The position numbers and the translations under genes were made by a program. DNA of 11,238 bases from Desulfurococcales archaeon (lineage in GTDB: Archaea; Thermoproteota; Thermoprotei_A; Sulfolobales; Desulfurococcaceae): assembly GCA_015522345.1 (NCBI GenBank), contig WAML01000133.1:1-11238 (forward strand), read 5' to 3'. Under the pieces are notes generated by a model, which saw only the letters and a list, made by a program, of their open reading frames with translations, was not told where the DNA came from and did no database searches. The first letter of the stretch is position 1; every line of letters starts with the position of its first letter. Of the stretch, positions 1 through 7,149 are shown piece after piece.

Positions 1-59
1 GAGATATACAGAATATGTTTTTATTGTAGTTAGTCAACTTATACTTTAGGTGTAATCTA

Positions 60-1166
60 TTGGAGGCGTACGGTAAGCCTTCACAAGACCTATTTATTAA
101 CCATGTATTCCGTTTCCTAGGGGCACCTGATGAAAATATTATTGAAAAACCCATGATTGGGGTAGATTTCTCTGTCATCTCTATAGGAGAATATGATGTA
201 GTTGTAACAGTAGATCCTTTGTTTATTGTACCTGAGTATGGATGGTATAAAGCTGCTTGGTACGCAATCCATGTATTAGCTAGTGATGTAGCTGTCTCTG
301 GTGTTAAACCAAAGTATTTATTCATCGACATGAATCTACCACTAAGTATACATGATGATGAAATTAGGGAGTTATGGTACAATATACATGTTGTAGCTAA
401 TGAAATAGGGCTTACTATAGCTGGGGGTCACTTGGAGAGGTATAGTGGAGTACGTTTTCCTATGGTGGGTGGAGGAATGGTTATTGGAGTAACTAGGCGT
501 GGAGAATATGTCTCTACACGAAATGCTAGACCTAGAGAAAAGATTATTATGGTGAAGGGATTAGCTGTCGAAACAGCGGCAACACTAGCAGCATTCTTTC
601 CAAAAATACTCATTAAAAAATATGGTTTTTCAAAAGCTAGAGAAATAATAGATAGAGTATTTTTTATGCAAAGTGTAGTAGAAGATGCTCTCACACTTTC
701 TAAAATGGGCTTAAAAACTATTGTTACAAGTATGCATGACGCTACCGAAAACGGTGTATGTGGTGCACTTAAAGAACTTTCTCTGGCATCAGGTTATGGA
801 GTAAGAATATACAAGGAGAAATTATTCTTAGACCCTCTTGTCAAGGAGATCCTTGATACATATATGGAGTTCTCAAAAACATGCATAGATCCATGTTATA
901 CTACAAGTGAAGGCACACTTATAGCTACGGTAAAAGAAGACTATGTTAGTAAGGTAATAGATTATCTAAGAAATAAAGGTTTTCTCGTAGAAGTTATTGG
1001 TGAAATAACAAGAGAAGATAGAGCTATAGTAGTCTCAGAAGAAGGTGAAGAAGATATAAAGATGCCTCTCGAAAAACCCTTCTATAGACTATTCTTAAGT
1101 GTCTATAGAGAGTACCTTAGCAGAGGATACGAAGTAAAGAGATATACTAGGTTTGAGCCTTTATAA
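60..1166 (+). CDS. AIR synthase-related / HypE-like ATP-binding protein
   Basis: This 368-residue cytosolic protein has the two-domain fold signature of the PurM/HypE/SelD/ThiL superfamily. Members use ATP to activate an amide, carbamoyl or phosphate group. In the N-terminal half, VVTVDP (about 47-52) is the usual strand with an aspartate, LASDVAVSG (73-81) matches the family's 'GD-(V/A)-A-(A/M)-xG' loop, and AGGHLE (121-126) follows. The C-terminal half opens with HDATENGV (226-233), close to the HDATEGGV of HypE. The protein ends in RFEPL and lacks the PRIC-type C-terminus whose cysteine carries the carbamoyl group in true HypE. No hyp or hydrogenase gene is nearby. I therefore call it AIR synthase-related with unknown substrate, not hypE. 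The start is TTG, supported by GGTG at 49-52 seven bases upstream. Its last 20 bases overlap the convergent small gene. Confidence 0.85.
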   Translation: MEAYGKPSQDLFINHVFRFLGAPDENIIEKPMIGVDFSVISIGEYDVVVTVDPLFIVPEYGWYKAAWYAIHVLASDVAVSGVKPKYLFIDMNLPLSIHDDEIRELWYNIHVVANEIGLTIAGGHLERYSGVRFPMVGGGMVIGVTRRGEYVSTRNARPREKIIMVKGLAVETAATLAAFFPKILIKKYGFSKAREIIDRVFFMQSVVEDALTLSKMGLKTIVTSMHDATENGVCGALKELSLASGYGVRIYKEKLFLDPLVKEILDTYMEFSKTCIDPCYTTSEGTLIATVKEDYVSKVIDYLRNKGFLVEVIGEITREDRAIVVSEEGEEDIKMPLEKPFYRLFLSVYREYLSRGYEVKRYTRFEPL

Positions 1167-1410
1167 TTTTATCCAATAACTTCTTAAGCAACTCTATTAA
1201 ATACCCTTCTTCACCTGGTAATCCTACTACAATTACTTCTCCTCTATACTCGATACTAGGATCTTCATCAAGTGTTTCTATATCTTTCAAACACAATTTT
1301 GTATTATATTCATTTTCCAAAAGATCCTTTACTTCATAGAACCATTGTTTTAAAGTCCATTTAACATAGTTGTTCCTTCCTTTAATTTCTAAAACAATAT
1401 CACACTCCAT
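1147..1410 (-). CDS. small conserved-type protein of unknown function
   Basis: An 87-residue protein that I do not recognise. Predicted order is strand (DIVLEIKG), helix (about 18-34), strand (KLCLKDIETL), strand (EVIVVGLP, about 58-65), helix (about 71-84). That resembles a small thioredoxin-like alpha/beta fold, but there is no CxxC, so a redox role is not supported. It is charged, soluble, and has no signal peptide. It counts as a real gene because the ATG is preceded by AGGTGAT (1414-1420), a near-ideal archaeal ribosome binding site at correct spacing, and because the codon use looks like that of its neighbours. Its 3' end overlaps the end of the HypE-like gene by 20 bases in convergent orientation. 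It lies 122 bases downstream of, and on the same strand as, the candidate guide RNA at 1533-1589, so both could share a transcript. Confidence 0.7.
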   Translation of the reverse strand: MECDIVLEIKGRNNYVKWTLKQWFYEVKDLLENEYNTKLCLKDIETLDEDPSIEYRGEVIVVGLPGEEGYLIELLKKLLDKIIKAQT

Positions 1411-1507
1411 ATCATCACCTCTATCGGATAATATATTCAGTTATTACATTAAATTAAATGATGTAGCTTAAGTAGTAACTAGTGCCTCTAGAATAATCTA
1501 TACTTTA

Positions 1508-1548
1508 GACGCCCGTGGTTCAGCAGGGCGCTTCAGGCCATCGGGGTC
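1508..1548 (-). other. GC-rich hairpin overlapping the 3' half of sRNA-1
   Basis: On the minus strand GACCCCG(a)TGG pairs with CCACGGG(c)GTC, giving 10 base pairs with one bulged base on each side. An inner AGC/GCT stem and a five-base loop close it. The internal loop between the stems has GA on both strands next to extra unpaired bases, which resembles a kink-turn on this strand only. The left arm contains the guide and part of the D box of sRNA-1, so the 3' flank could fold back on the guide in a precursor. Alternatively this is a separate structured RNA of H/ACA type, though I found no convincing ANA box. The fold is seen directly; the function is inferred. Confidence 0.4.
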
Positions 1549-1589
1549 ATTATATTTGTCTCCCTAAGCCCCCTACTAAGCCTCATCAT
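1533..1589 (-). ncRNA. candidate C/D box guide sRNA (sRNA-1)
   Basis: Read on the minus strand, the elements of an archaeal C/D box RNA occur in order: box C ATGATGA (1589-1583, perfect RUGAUGA), 14-nt guide GGCTTAGTAGGGGG, D' CTTA (1568-1565, 3 of 4), 11-nt spacer, C' ATAATGA (1553-1547, 6 of 7), 10-nt guide CCCCGATGGC, box D CTGA (1536-1533). The total is 57 nt. It stands out as GC-rich in an AT-rich gap. Established rule: the RNA base paired to the fifth guide base upstream of D or D' is 2'-O-methylated. Predicted targets are the U in GCCAUCGGGG and the fifth C in CCCCCUACUAAGCC; I cannot say which RNA holds them. A TATA-like AAATATATATTT lies at 1600-1610. The weak D' box is the main doubt. 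Confidence 0.5.
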
Positions 1590-1624
1590 ATTCTGCTAAA
1601 ATATATATTTTGAAGAAAAGATAA

Positions 1625-1634
1625 GCTTTTATCA
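1625..1634 (+). promoter_or_regulatory. TATA-like promoter of the CitG-like gene
   Basis: GCTTTTATCA, preceded by purine-rich GAAAAGAT as a possible BRE, lies about 30 bases before the ATG at 1661. This would place transcription start around 1655, so the message would be nearly leaderless. The position is inferred from usual archaeal spacing. Confidence 0.4.
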
Positions 1635-1660
1635 ATAATAATTGTTTGCGAGGATTGTAT

Positions 1661-2620
1661 ATGCCTAGACGTAATTTGTTTCAAGAATATGCAGTACTAT
1701 TATCTTGTGGTATAGCTTTAGAAGTAAGTGGTTATCCTAAACCAGGTAATGTACATAGGCTTAAGAATTATAAGGATATATGGTTTGAAGACTTTATCCT
1801 AACAAGTATAGTTGCTGTTCCATGGATTTTGAAAGCTATTAAAAGAGGTTATGGACTAGCCTTATCCAGGAAGTACAAATACGTTATTGGTGATATAGTA
1901 TATAATGTGCTCCATAATTCTATGAAGTTATCTGGAGGAGGAAATACGTGCTTAGGCTCAATGCTTCTTCTAACACCACTTGCATTGTCAATAGGCTACC
2001 TAATTAAAACTCATGTAGGCAAACTAGATAATCCTAGAGATACAGCTATTACAGCTACTGATATTGTGAAAAAACATTCTACAACCTATGATGCTCTCGA
2101 ATTTTATAAAGCTGTAAGAAAAGCCTCGCCTAAATACATTAGGCCATCGGATTATACAAGTAAATACCCAAATGTCTGGAATAGAAGGTATAAAGAGGAA
2201 ATAGTTAAAAACAATTATAGACTATGGGATATACTATTGTTTAGTTCTTCACGAGACTTAGTAGCTAGGGAAATAGTTGAAGGCTACCCTAGATCATTGA
2301 ATGCACTAAGATACTTCGTAGCCTGCCTCAATAGTAAAGAAGTATTTAATGAATGTACTGTAAGAACATACCTGTATATACTAAGCAATAATATAGATAC
2401 AGTCATTGCCAGAGAACATGGAGTTGATGTAGCGGAATATGTTAGTAGTAGAGCAAAAGAGATATTGGAGTATGTGGGAGACAAGAGATTCTATAACTTA
2501 CTACGGGATTTTGATAAAGAACTTCATGATAGGAAGATTAATCCTGGAGCAGTAGCTGATATAGTTGTCTCGACTCTCTCACTTTATTGTGTAGTTAAAA
2601 AGTATAAGCTTATACATTGA
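1661..2620 (+). CDS. CitG-like triphosphoribosyl-dephospho-CoA synthase family protein
   Basis: This 319-residue cytosolic protein resembles the CitG/MdcB family. Bacterial members make 2'-(5''-triphosphoribosyl)-3'-dephospho-CoA, the precursor of the citrate or malonate lyase prosthetic group, from ATP and dephospho-CoA. Visible family blocks are ALEVSGYPKPGNVHR (about 19-33; compare EVSATPKPGLVD), which starts the first conserved block, and SGGGNTCLGS (91-100; compare GG-x-NT-H-x-G). The usual histidine of NTHxG is cysteine here. No citrate or malonate lyase gene is near, so archaeal members like this probably have another, unproven substrate. I chose ATG 1661 over the TTG at 1646 because GAGG at 1650-1653 sits seven bases before the ATG and lies inside the longer version. 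The gene ends seven bases before the convergent membrane-protein gene. Confidence 0.75.
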   Translation: MPRRNLFQEYAVLLSCGIALEVSGYPKPGNVHRLKNYKDIWFEDFILTSIVAVPWILKAIKRGYGLALSRKYKYVIGDIVYNVLHNSMKLSGGGNTCLGSMLLLTPLALSIGYLIKTHVGKLDNPRDTAITATDIVKKHSTTYDALEFYKAVRKASPKYIRPSDYTSKYPNVWNRRYKEEIVKNNYRLWDILLFSSSRDLVAREIVEGYPRSLNALRYFVACLNSKEVFNECTVRTYLYILSNNIDTVIAREHGVDVAEYVSSRAKEILEYVGDKRFYNLLRDFDKELHDRKINPGAVADIVVSTLSLYCVVKKYKLIH

Positions 2621-2627
2621 TATGGAG

Positions 2628-3281
2628 TTAAGCAAGGTCTAGAGCTAAATTCGTTGATTTTCTTAAGAAATCTATAAAATTATGCATATCAAGTTTAGCA
2701 GCAATATATAGTCTCTTTATACTAGGTACTATTGCTATGTGGTTTATAATTAATGGATTATTAAGAGATTTAACGAAGTCTAGTAATTTCTGTGCCATAG
2801 ACCTCTGTGTATATACAAGGTAGTAGTCTTTTCCATTAATTTTTATTCTCTCAATCTTCATTTTACTTATTCCTTTTATTACATGTCTTATACCAAGTCT
2901 ATAGTATCCTTTCTTTACTACATGTGCTTCAACAAACATGTCTCTACTATAATTGAACGCTAGAAATACTCTATCGAATCTCGATGCCAGTTTAGCCACT
3001 GGCATATATAATAGGCTCTGACGAGGAAGCAAGAGTATCGTTGCCTCAGCTGTAGTAAGAGTTTTTCTAAATATTTTATATATAGCATTATATCCTACAT
3101 AGATTCCTATAATAACATAGTTTTTATCCTTAGGCTCAAGAATCTTCTCTAAAGCTCTAATACTAGATTCCAGTATTCGTAAGTTTTTCCTCCTACCCTT
3201 ATAGAATTGTACTACAGAGACACCTGCAATTACAAAGACTATTATCAAAGCTATGTTAATTAGTGCGATATCGTCTAACAT
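2628..3281 (-). CDS. membrane-anchored protein of unknown function
   Basis: A 217-residue protein that I do not recognise. One strongly hydrophobic segment at about residues 5-27 is followed by FYKGRRKN, so the positive-inside rule puts the rest in the cytoplasm. It has no signal-peptidase-like site and is best read as an N-terminal anchor. Residues 33-50 form a charged helix. The remainder is a mixed alpha/beta cytoplasmic domain, rich in basic and aromatic residues, with strands such as YVIIGIYVGY (about 55-64) and RIKINGKDYYLVY. There are no cysteines and no catalytic motif I can name. ATG 3281 is preceded on its strand by an AT-rich TATA-like TTTATTAAAT at about 3297-3306, close enough for a nearly leaderless message. 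It shares the 248-bp upstream region with the divergent TldD-like gene. Confidence 0.75.
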   Translation of the reverse strand: MLDDIALINIALIIVFVIAGVSVVQFYKGRRKNLRILESSIRALEKILEPKDKNYVIIGIYVGYNAIYKIFRKTLTTAEATILLLPRQSLLYMPVAKLASRFDRVFLAFNYSRDMFVEAHVVKKGYYRLGIRHVIKGISKMKIERIKINGKDYYLVYTQRSMAQKLLDFVKSLNNPLIINHIAIVPSIKRLYIAAKLDMHNFIDFLRKSTNLALDLA

Positions 3282-3343
3282 ACGTATCCCACTAATTATT
3301 TAATAAATTCTCTAAAAATACTTAGCAATAACCTTTAGTTCAA

Positions 3344-3359
3344 TCAGCCCTTTCGGCTC
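3344..3359. other. small hairpin in the divergent promoter region
   Basis: AGCC (3346-3349) and GGCT (3355-3358) flank a five-base loop, followed on the plus strand by CTTTATAC. It is the only GC-rich patch in 3282-3529. It lies upstream of both divergent genes, so it is not the terminator of either. Role unknown. Confidence 0.3.
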
Positions 3360-3529
3360 TTTATACGTAAATTAGTTTAATTTGAAATTAGATTTATCAT
3401 TCCCTAATACTTTCTCAACATATATCTTAATCCGTAAAGTGAATATAACTTAGTTATTCATATGAGCTTCAGATGTAGTAGAAAAGCTATTAATTAAACA
3501 ACTATAGTAGAGACTTATAGAGAATAATT

Positions 3530-4774
3530 ATGAGGAGCCTCAAGTACTTAGATAACATCGTGTATCGAGAACATATTATTGAAATAAGTTCTAGAGGCAA
3601 GAGTATAGAACATAATGAATATACAAATACTATATATGGCGTAAGAGTATTAAAGAATAATTGTTTAAGTATAGCGTCTTCTACTACAATAAGTGACTTT
3701 AATAAATTATACGAAATAGCATTACTAAACACTAGTCATTGTGTAGATAAAGTGAACTGGTATAATGACAAGTATTATTCCGGCCATATAAAAATCGGTA
3801 AAGAAAATAATTGTTCTAGTCTGAGGGAAATTGTATTATATATAAATAGATTGTTCCAAGAAAAAGAATTGGATTCCGAAGTAATAGGTGTATGTAAACG
3901 TGTTAGTAAAGAAATATCTGTAAAAACGACTAATGCCGTAGCTAAAGAATACAGAGTACTATATGAACTATATCTATATCCATATACGTTATACATGGGC
4001 AGACTTGTATCATCGGGAGCAATTATTGCTGGCAATAGTATAAATGAAGTTTGGAGGTATGTTGAAGACTCCATGCATAATTTAGTTAACAATATAGTCG
4101 GACAGGCAAGGGCAAAAACATTTAATCCTGCTTATACTGGGAGATGGCATGTTGTATTAACTGGCGATGCTTCAGCTGCTTTCTTTCATGAAATAGCTCA
4201 TTTACTAAAAGCTAATGAATACTTAAGATTACCACTGGGTTATAGATTTAGTGAAAGAGTAACAATAACTGTGGATCCATTTCATAAAGGCCCTCTCCAA
4301 AGAGTTTTTGATGATGAAGTGTATCCAAGTAGTAGGAGGACACTAGTTGAAGATGGTGCAGTAGTTGATTACATGCATACTAGGACTACATGTAATAGAG
4401 AATGTAGACCCGGTAATGCAAGAGGTTTATTCACTATGTCTATACCATTTTATACTCAATTAATTGTAAAACGTGGTGACTGGAGTATTGATGAAATGTT
4501 GTTTGAATCTAGGAGAAGTATTGTAGTAAATAGTATTGCTGAAGTACAAATATGGAGAAACTACATAAGATTTTTGCCCGAGAACTCCTGGATAGCATAT
4601 AAGGATAAACTAGAGCCCGTTTATGTGAATGAAATACTCATACCTATACAAAAGTTAAATGAAGTAATAATAGGCTTAGGTAGAGAGATTAATAGAAGGT
4701 ATAGTTTTGAGAAAAACTATGAAATATATGAGGAAACGCCATCTGTACTTATAGAAGCACGTATAAGTATATGA
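3530..4774 (+). CDS. divergent TldD/PmbA-family metalloprotease-like protein
   Basis: A 414-residue cytosolic protein matching the C-terminal architecture of TldD/PmbA, proteases that act on peptides and modified peptides. The signature region is GDASAAFFHEIAH (212-224), then the RVFDDEVYPSSRRTLVEDG block (258-276), which matches the family's 'AIDDEGxPxxxxxLIENG', then NARGLFTMS (296-304). TldD normally has HExxxH with a downstream E-D pair and a C-terminal cysteine ligand in a CGKxGQ-like loop. Here the motif is H220-E221-I-A-H224, one residue shorter, and the C-terminus (YEETPSVLIEARISI) has no such cysteine, so the metal site is altered. No PmbA partner gene is beside it. ATG 3530 has no clear Shine-Dalgarno; a TATA-like TTAATTAAA at 3490-3498 precedes it. 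It is convergent with the por operon. Confidence 0.8.
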   Translation: MRSLKYLDNIVYREHIIEISSRGKSIEHNEYTNTIYGVRVLKNNCLSIASSTTISDFNKLYEIALLNTSHCVDKVNWYNDKYYSGHIKIGKENNCSSLREIVLYINRLFQEKELDSEVIGVCKRVSKEISVKTTNAVAKEYRVLYELYLYPYTLYMGRLVSSGAIIAGNSINEVWRYVEDSMHNLVNNIVGQARAKTFNPAYTGRWHVVLTGDASAAFFHEIAHLLKANEYLRLPLGYRFSERVTITVDPFHKGPLQRVFDDEVYPSSRRTLVEDGAVVDYMHTRTTCNRECRPGNARGLFTMSIPFYTQLIVKRGDWSIDEMLFESRRSIVVNSIAEVQIWRNYIRFLPENSWIAYKDKLEPVYVNEILIPIQKLNEVIIGLGREINRRYSFEKNYEIYEETPSVLIEARISI

Positions 4775-4801
4775 TCTAACCATCTATTGTAAAGAGAGGA
4801 T

Positions 4802-4824
4802 AATCAAAAAATATTTGATTTTTT
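4802..4824 (+). terminator. hairpin plus T-tract between tldD-like gene and porB
   Basis: AATCAAA (4802-4808) and TTTGATT (4814-4820) form a perfect 7-bp stem around AAATA and run into TTTTTT (4819-4824). It starts 28 bases after the TldD-like stop. On the minus strand the same hairpin follows the porB stop and contains a T-run, so it could end transcription from both sides. Confidence 0.5.
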
Positions 4825-4825
4825 A

Positions 4826-5863
4826 TTATCTAGGTGCATTAACAGCTCTATTTAGTAGATCATCCCATACAGCGTCAACATATTCTTGTAATTGTTTCAA
4901 TAAGTGTCTATTCTCTGGCTTTAGTAGATGTCTGAATCTGCCCTGTACTTCTACAAATTTCTCTATAGGTTGTTTAAGTCTTGGATTCTTAGCTATTACT
5001 AAGCTACGATCTGTTAAGTAATATCCTTTGCCTCTAATCCACTCCCATAGTGGGAAATAGCATGTATCTACAGCTCTCCTACTAATTTCTATGGCAAGAC
5101 TCGTATCGTGTCTCCATCCACGGTCGCAGCTGCTTAGTGCGTGAATAAATGCAGGTCCTTCAACTTCTAGTCCTTTGCGTACTTTTCTCATAAGGTCTGC
5201 CCAGTGTGCTGGAGTAGCTGTAGCTACATAGGGTATTCTATGGGCAACCATAATGTCTGCTATGGGTTTCTTCTCCTGTGTTTTACCCGGGATAACTTTT
5301 CCTACAGGACTTGTAGTTGTCCATGCAAATTGTGGAGTTCCACCTGACCTCTGTATACCAGTGTTCATGTAGGCTTCGTTATCATATAGTATGTAAAGTA
5401 CATCATGTCCTCTCTCAGCCATACCACTTAAGGACTGTAGTCCTATATCGAAAGTTCCTCCATCACCCGCAAACACTATCACATCAACGTGATCGTATGG
5501 TAGTCTACCAGTTTTCTTCATAGCCTTCAATGCTGATTCTACACCACTAGCTGTTGCAGCGGCATTCTCGAAGGCATTGTGTATCCATGGTACTGCCCAA
5601 CTTGTATATGGGAATATTGTTGTAGCTACTTCTAGACAGCCTGTAGCATTAACAACGATTGTTGGGCCTCTTAATGCAAAGCTAACTAGTTTTACAATTA
5701 TGGGAGCTGCACAGCCTGCACAAAGTCTATGTCCTGGAAGTATCATTGGCTTTCTTTCTTCAGCTAATTTCCTTAAATTAAACTGTAATGGTAGGTTGTA
5801 TTTTTTACCAGGTTCAAATACGATTATTTCATAAGGAGATTTAACTTGTTTAACCTGAGCCAT
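4826..5863 (-). CDS. porB: 2-oxoacid:ferredoxin oxidoreductase, beta subunit (probably pyruvate)
   Basis: The 345-residue beta subunit holds thiamine diphosphate and a [4Fe-4S] cluster in the cytosolic complex that converts pyruvate and CoA to acetyl-CoA, CO2 and reduced ferredoxin. Numbering from the ATG chosen here, CAGC (48-51), C76 and C246 are the expected cluster ligands. GDGGT (133-137), followed about 25 residues later by DNEAYMNTG (161-169), is the thiamine-diphosphate/Mg motif of this family. It is the last gene of the operon, 15 bases after porA. I chose ATG 5863 rather than the upstream GTG 5872 because the perfect GGGGTGA ribosome site ends inside that GTG codon and lies 5 bases before the ATG. 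Pyruvate is the likely substrate, but paralogues for branched-chain or aryl 2-oxoacids look alike. Confidence 0.93.
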   Translation of the reverse strand: MAQVKQVKSPYEIIVFEPGKKYNLPLQFNLRKLAEERKPMILPGHRLCAGCAAPIIVKLVSFALRGPTIVVNATGCLEVATTIFPYTSWAVPWIHNAFENAAATASGVESALKAMKKTGRLPYDHVDVIVFAGDGGTFDIGLQSLSGMAERGHDVLYILYDNEAYMNTGIQRSGGTPQFAWTTTSPVGKVIPGKTQEKKPIADIMVAHRIPYVATATPAHWADLMRKVRKGLEVEGPAFIHALSSCDRGWRHDTSLAIEISRRAVDTCYFPLWEWIRGKGYYLTDRSLVIAKNPRLKQPIEKFVEVQGRFRHLLKPENRHLLKQLQEYVDAVWDDLLNRAVNAPR

Positions 5864-5878
5864 GTACTTCACCCCTTC

Positions 5879-7138
5879 TTATGTTCTAACACCTAAGAAC
5901 CTAAGTCTCTCTTTCACTTCTCCTGTCTTGGCTACTTCAATTAACTCCATGAACATTTTCTCTATCAGTTCTGGAGGTGCATCTCTTCCTCCTAGTCCAT
6001 AGACATAGTTGACGAGTAAAGGCCTCTCCTTTAGATCATATAATGCAGTATTGATCTCTAAGAAGCTCTGTCCATAGCTTCCAAAGCTTATTGCTCTATC
6101 CATTACACCTACTACTTTAGCTCCCTTTAGTATCTCTTTTAATTCATTGAATGGGAATGGCCTGAATAATCTAATTCTAACCATTCCTACTTTATAGCCT
6201 CTCTCCCTTAATTTCTTAACAACAGCTCTTACAGTACCTGATGTACTGCCTAGTACTGTGACTATTACATCGGCATCTTCTACAGCATAGGGGACTAGTA
6301 TACCGTCTCCATATCTTCTGCCTGTTAGTTCATACCATTCTTCATTAACTTTCTTAACAACTTCAGGAACGTTCTTCATTGCTTCAACTTGGTGCATTTT
6401 ATGTTCGAAGTAGTAGTCATATAGGTCTAATGGTCCGAAGCTAAGTGGATTGGCTGGGTCAAGTTTTACTTCAACTTCTTTTCCTAGATAGTCAACATAG
6501 GTTTTAGCTACTTTACGGTATCCGCCGAGGAATTCATGCACTACTTCATCCGGTAGCATTCTAACATCTTCTAGTGTATGGCTTAGGAAGAATCCATCTA
6601 GGTTTACTGCTACTGGTAGAAGTACTCTTGGATCTTCACCTATTTTGAATGCTTGTATTGTTGTATCATATGCTTCCTGGCTATTTTCTACAAATAACTG
6701 TACCCAGCCAGCGTCTCTCATTCCATATGCGTCGCTGTGGTCACAGTGTATGTTTATGGGGGCAGATAATGCTCTATTTGCTACAGCTAGTACTATTGGT
6801 AGTCTAAGACTTGCCGCGATATATAGTATTTCCCACATGAGAGCGAGTCCATTGGCTGCTGTTGCGGTAAAAGCTCTTGCTCCAGCTGCTGCAGCACCTA
6901 CACAAGCACTCATTGCAGAATGCTCGCTTTCCACGGGTATGAATTCTGTATGAACTTCTCCGTTTGCAACGAATTCACTGAATTTCTCCACTATGATCGT
7001 CTGTGGAGTAATTGGATAAGCTGCCACTACATCTACTAAGCTTTGTTTTACAGCATAAGCTACTGCTTCATCTCCGTTAACTGTCATGAGAACCTGTTTT
7101 TCAGGGGGTATACGGGGGATTTCCTTTGCTTCGGCCAT
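5879..7138 (-). CDS. porA: 2-oxoacid:ferredoxin oxidoreductase, alpha subunit
   Basis: The 419-residue alpha subunit contributes the pyrimidine-binding side of the thiamine diphosphate site. Numbered from the ATG, it shows GDEAVAYA (22-29), YPITPQT (41-47), PVESEHSAM (68-76), the domain around residues 240-260, and YGLGGRDAPPEL near the C-terminus, all hallmarks of POR alpha. The length is normal for the four-subunit archaeal enzyme. The longest frame would start at GTG 7147, but that codon overlaps the ribosome site AAAGGTGATCC (7141-7151), which sits correctly for ATG 7138, so I begin there. porD ends 11 bases upstream and porB follows 15 bases downstream, so the subunits are probably co-translated. 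No defect is visible. Confidence 0.94.
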   Translation of the reverse strand: MAEAKEIPRIPPEKQVLMTVNGDEAVAYAVKQSLVDVVAAYPITPQTIIVEKFSEFVANGEVHTEFIPVESEHSAMSACVGAAAAGARAFTATAANGLALMWEILYIAASLRLPIVLAVANRALSAPINIHCDHSDAYGMRDAGWVQLFVENSQEAYDTTIQAFKIGEDPRVLLPVAVNLDGFFLSHTLEDVRMLPDEVVHEFLGGYRKVAKTYVDYLGKEVEVKLDPANPLSFGPLDLYDYYFEHKMHQVEAMKNVPEVVKKVNEEWYELTGRRYGDGILVPYAVEDADVIVTVLGSTSGTVRAVVKKLRERGYKVGMVRIRLFRPFPFNELKEILKGAKVVGVMDRAISFGSYGQSFLEINTALYDLKERPLLVNYVYGLGGRDAPPELIEKMFMELIEVAKTGEVKERLRFLGVRT

Positions 7139-7149
7139 ACGGATCACCT

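Noticed and set aside
428..694. Open frame of 88 codons on the minus strand opposite the HypE-like gene.
   Set aside because: It is antisense to well-matched family motifs and has no initiation signals.
1508..1549. GC-rich block considered as a tRNA or split-tRNA half.
   Set aside because: There is no D-loop GG, no TTC-loop consensus and no acceptor pairing. Box elements and the hairpin explain it better.
3344..3400. A fourth C/D-like RNA on the minus strand: ATGATAA and CTGA 57 nt apart.
   Set aside because: No acceptable C' box, one guide would be about 18 nt and AT-rich, and the other pairs with the D box in a small hairpin.
3775..4092. Open frame of 105 codons on the minus strand inside the TldD-like gene.
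   Set aside because: It is antisense to a recognised protein family, has low-complexity composition, and lacks a ribosome site.
4815..5021. Cysteine- and serine-rich 68-codon open frame on the plus strand.
   Set aside because: It is the reverse of the porB 3' end and begins within the terminator hairpin.
6645..6953. Open frame of 102 codons on the plus strand opposite porA.
   Set aside because: It is a shadow of the conserved porA frame; the composition mirrors the antisense strand and there is no promoter or ribosome site.
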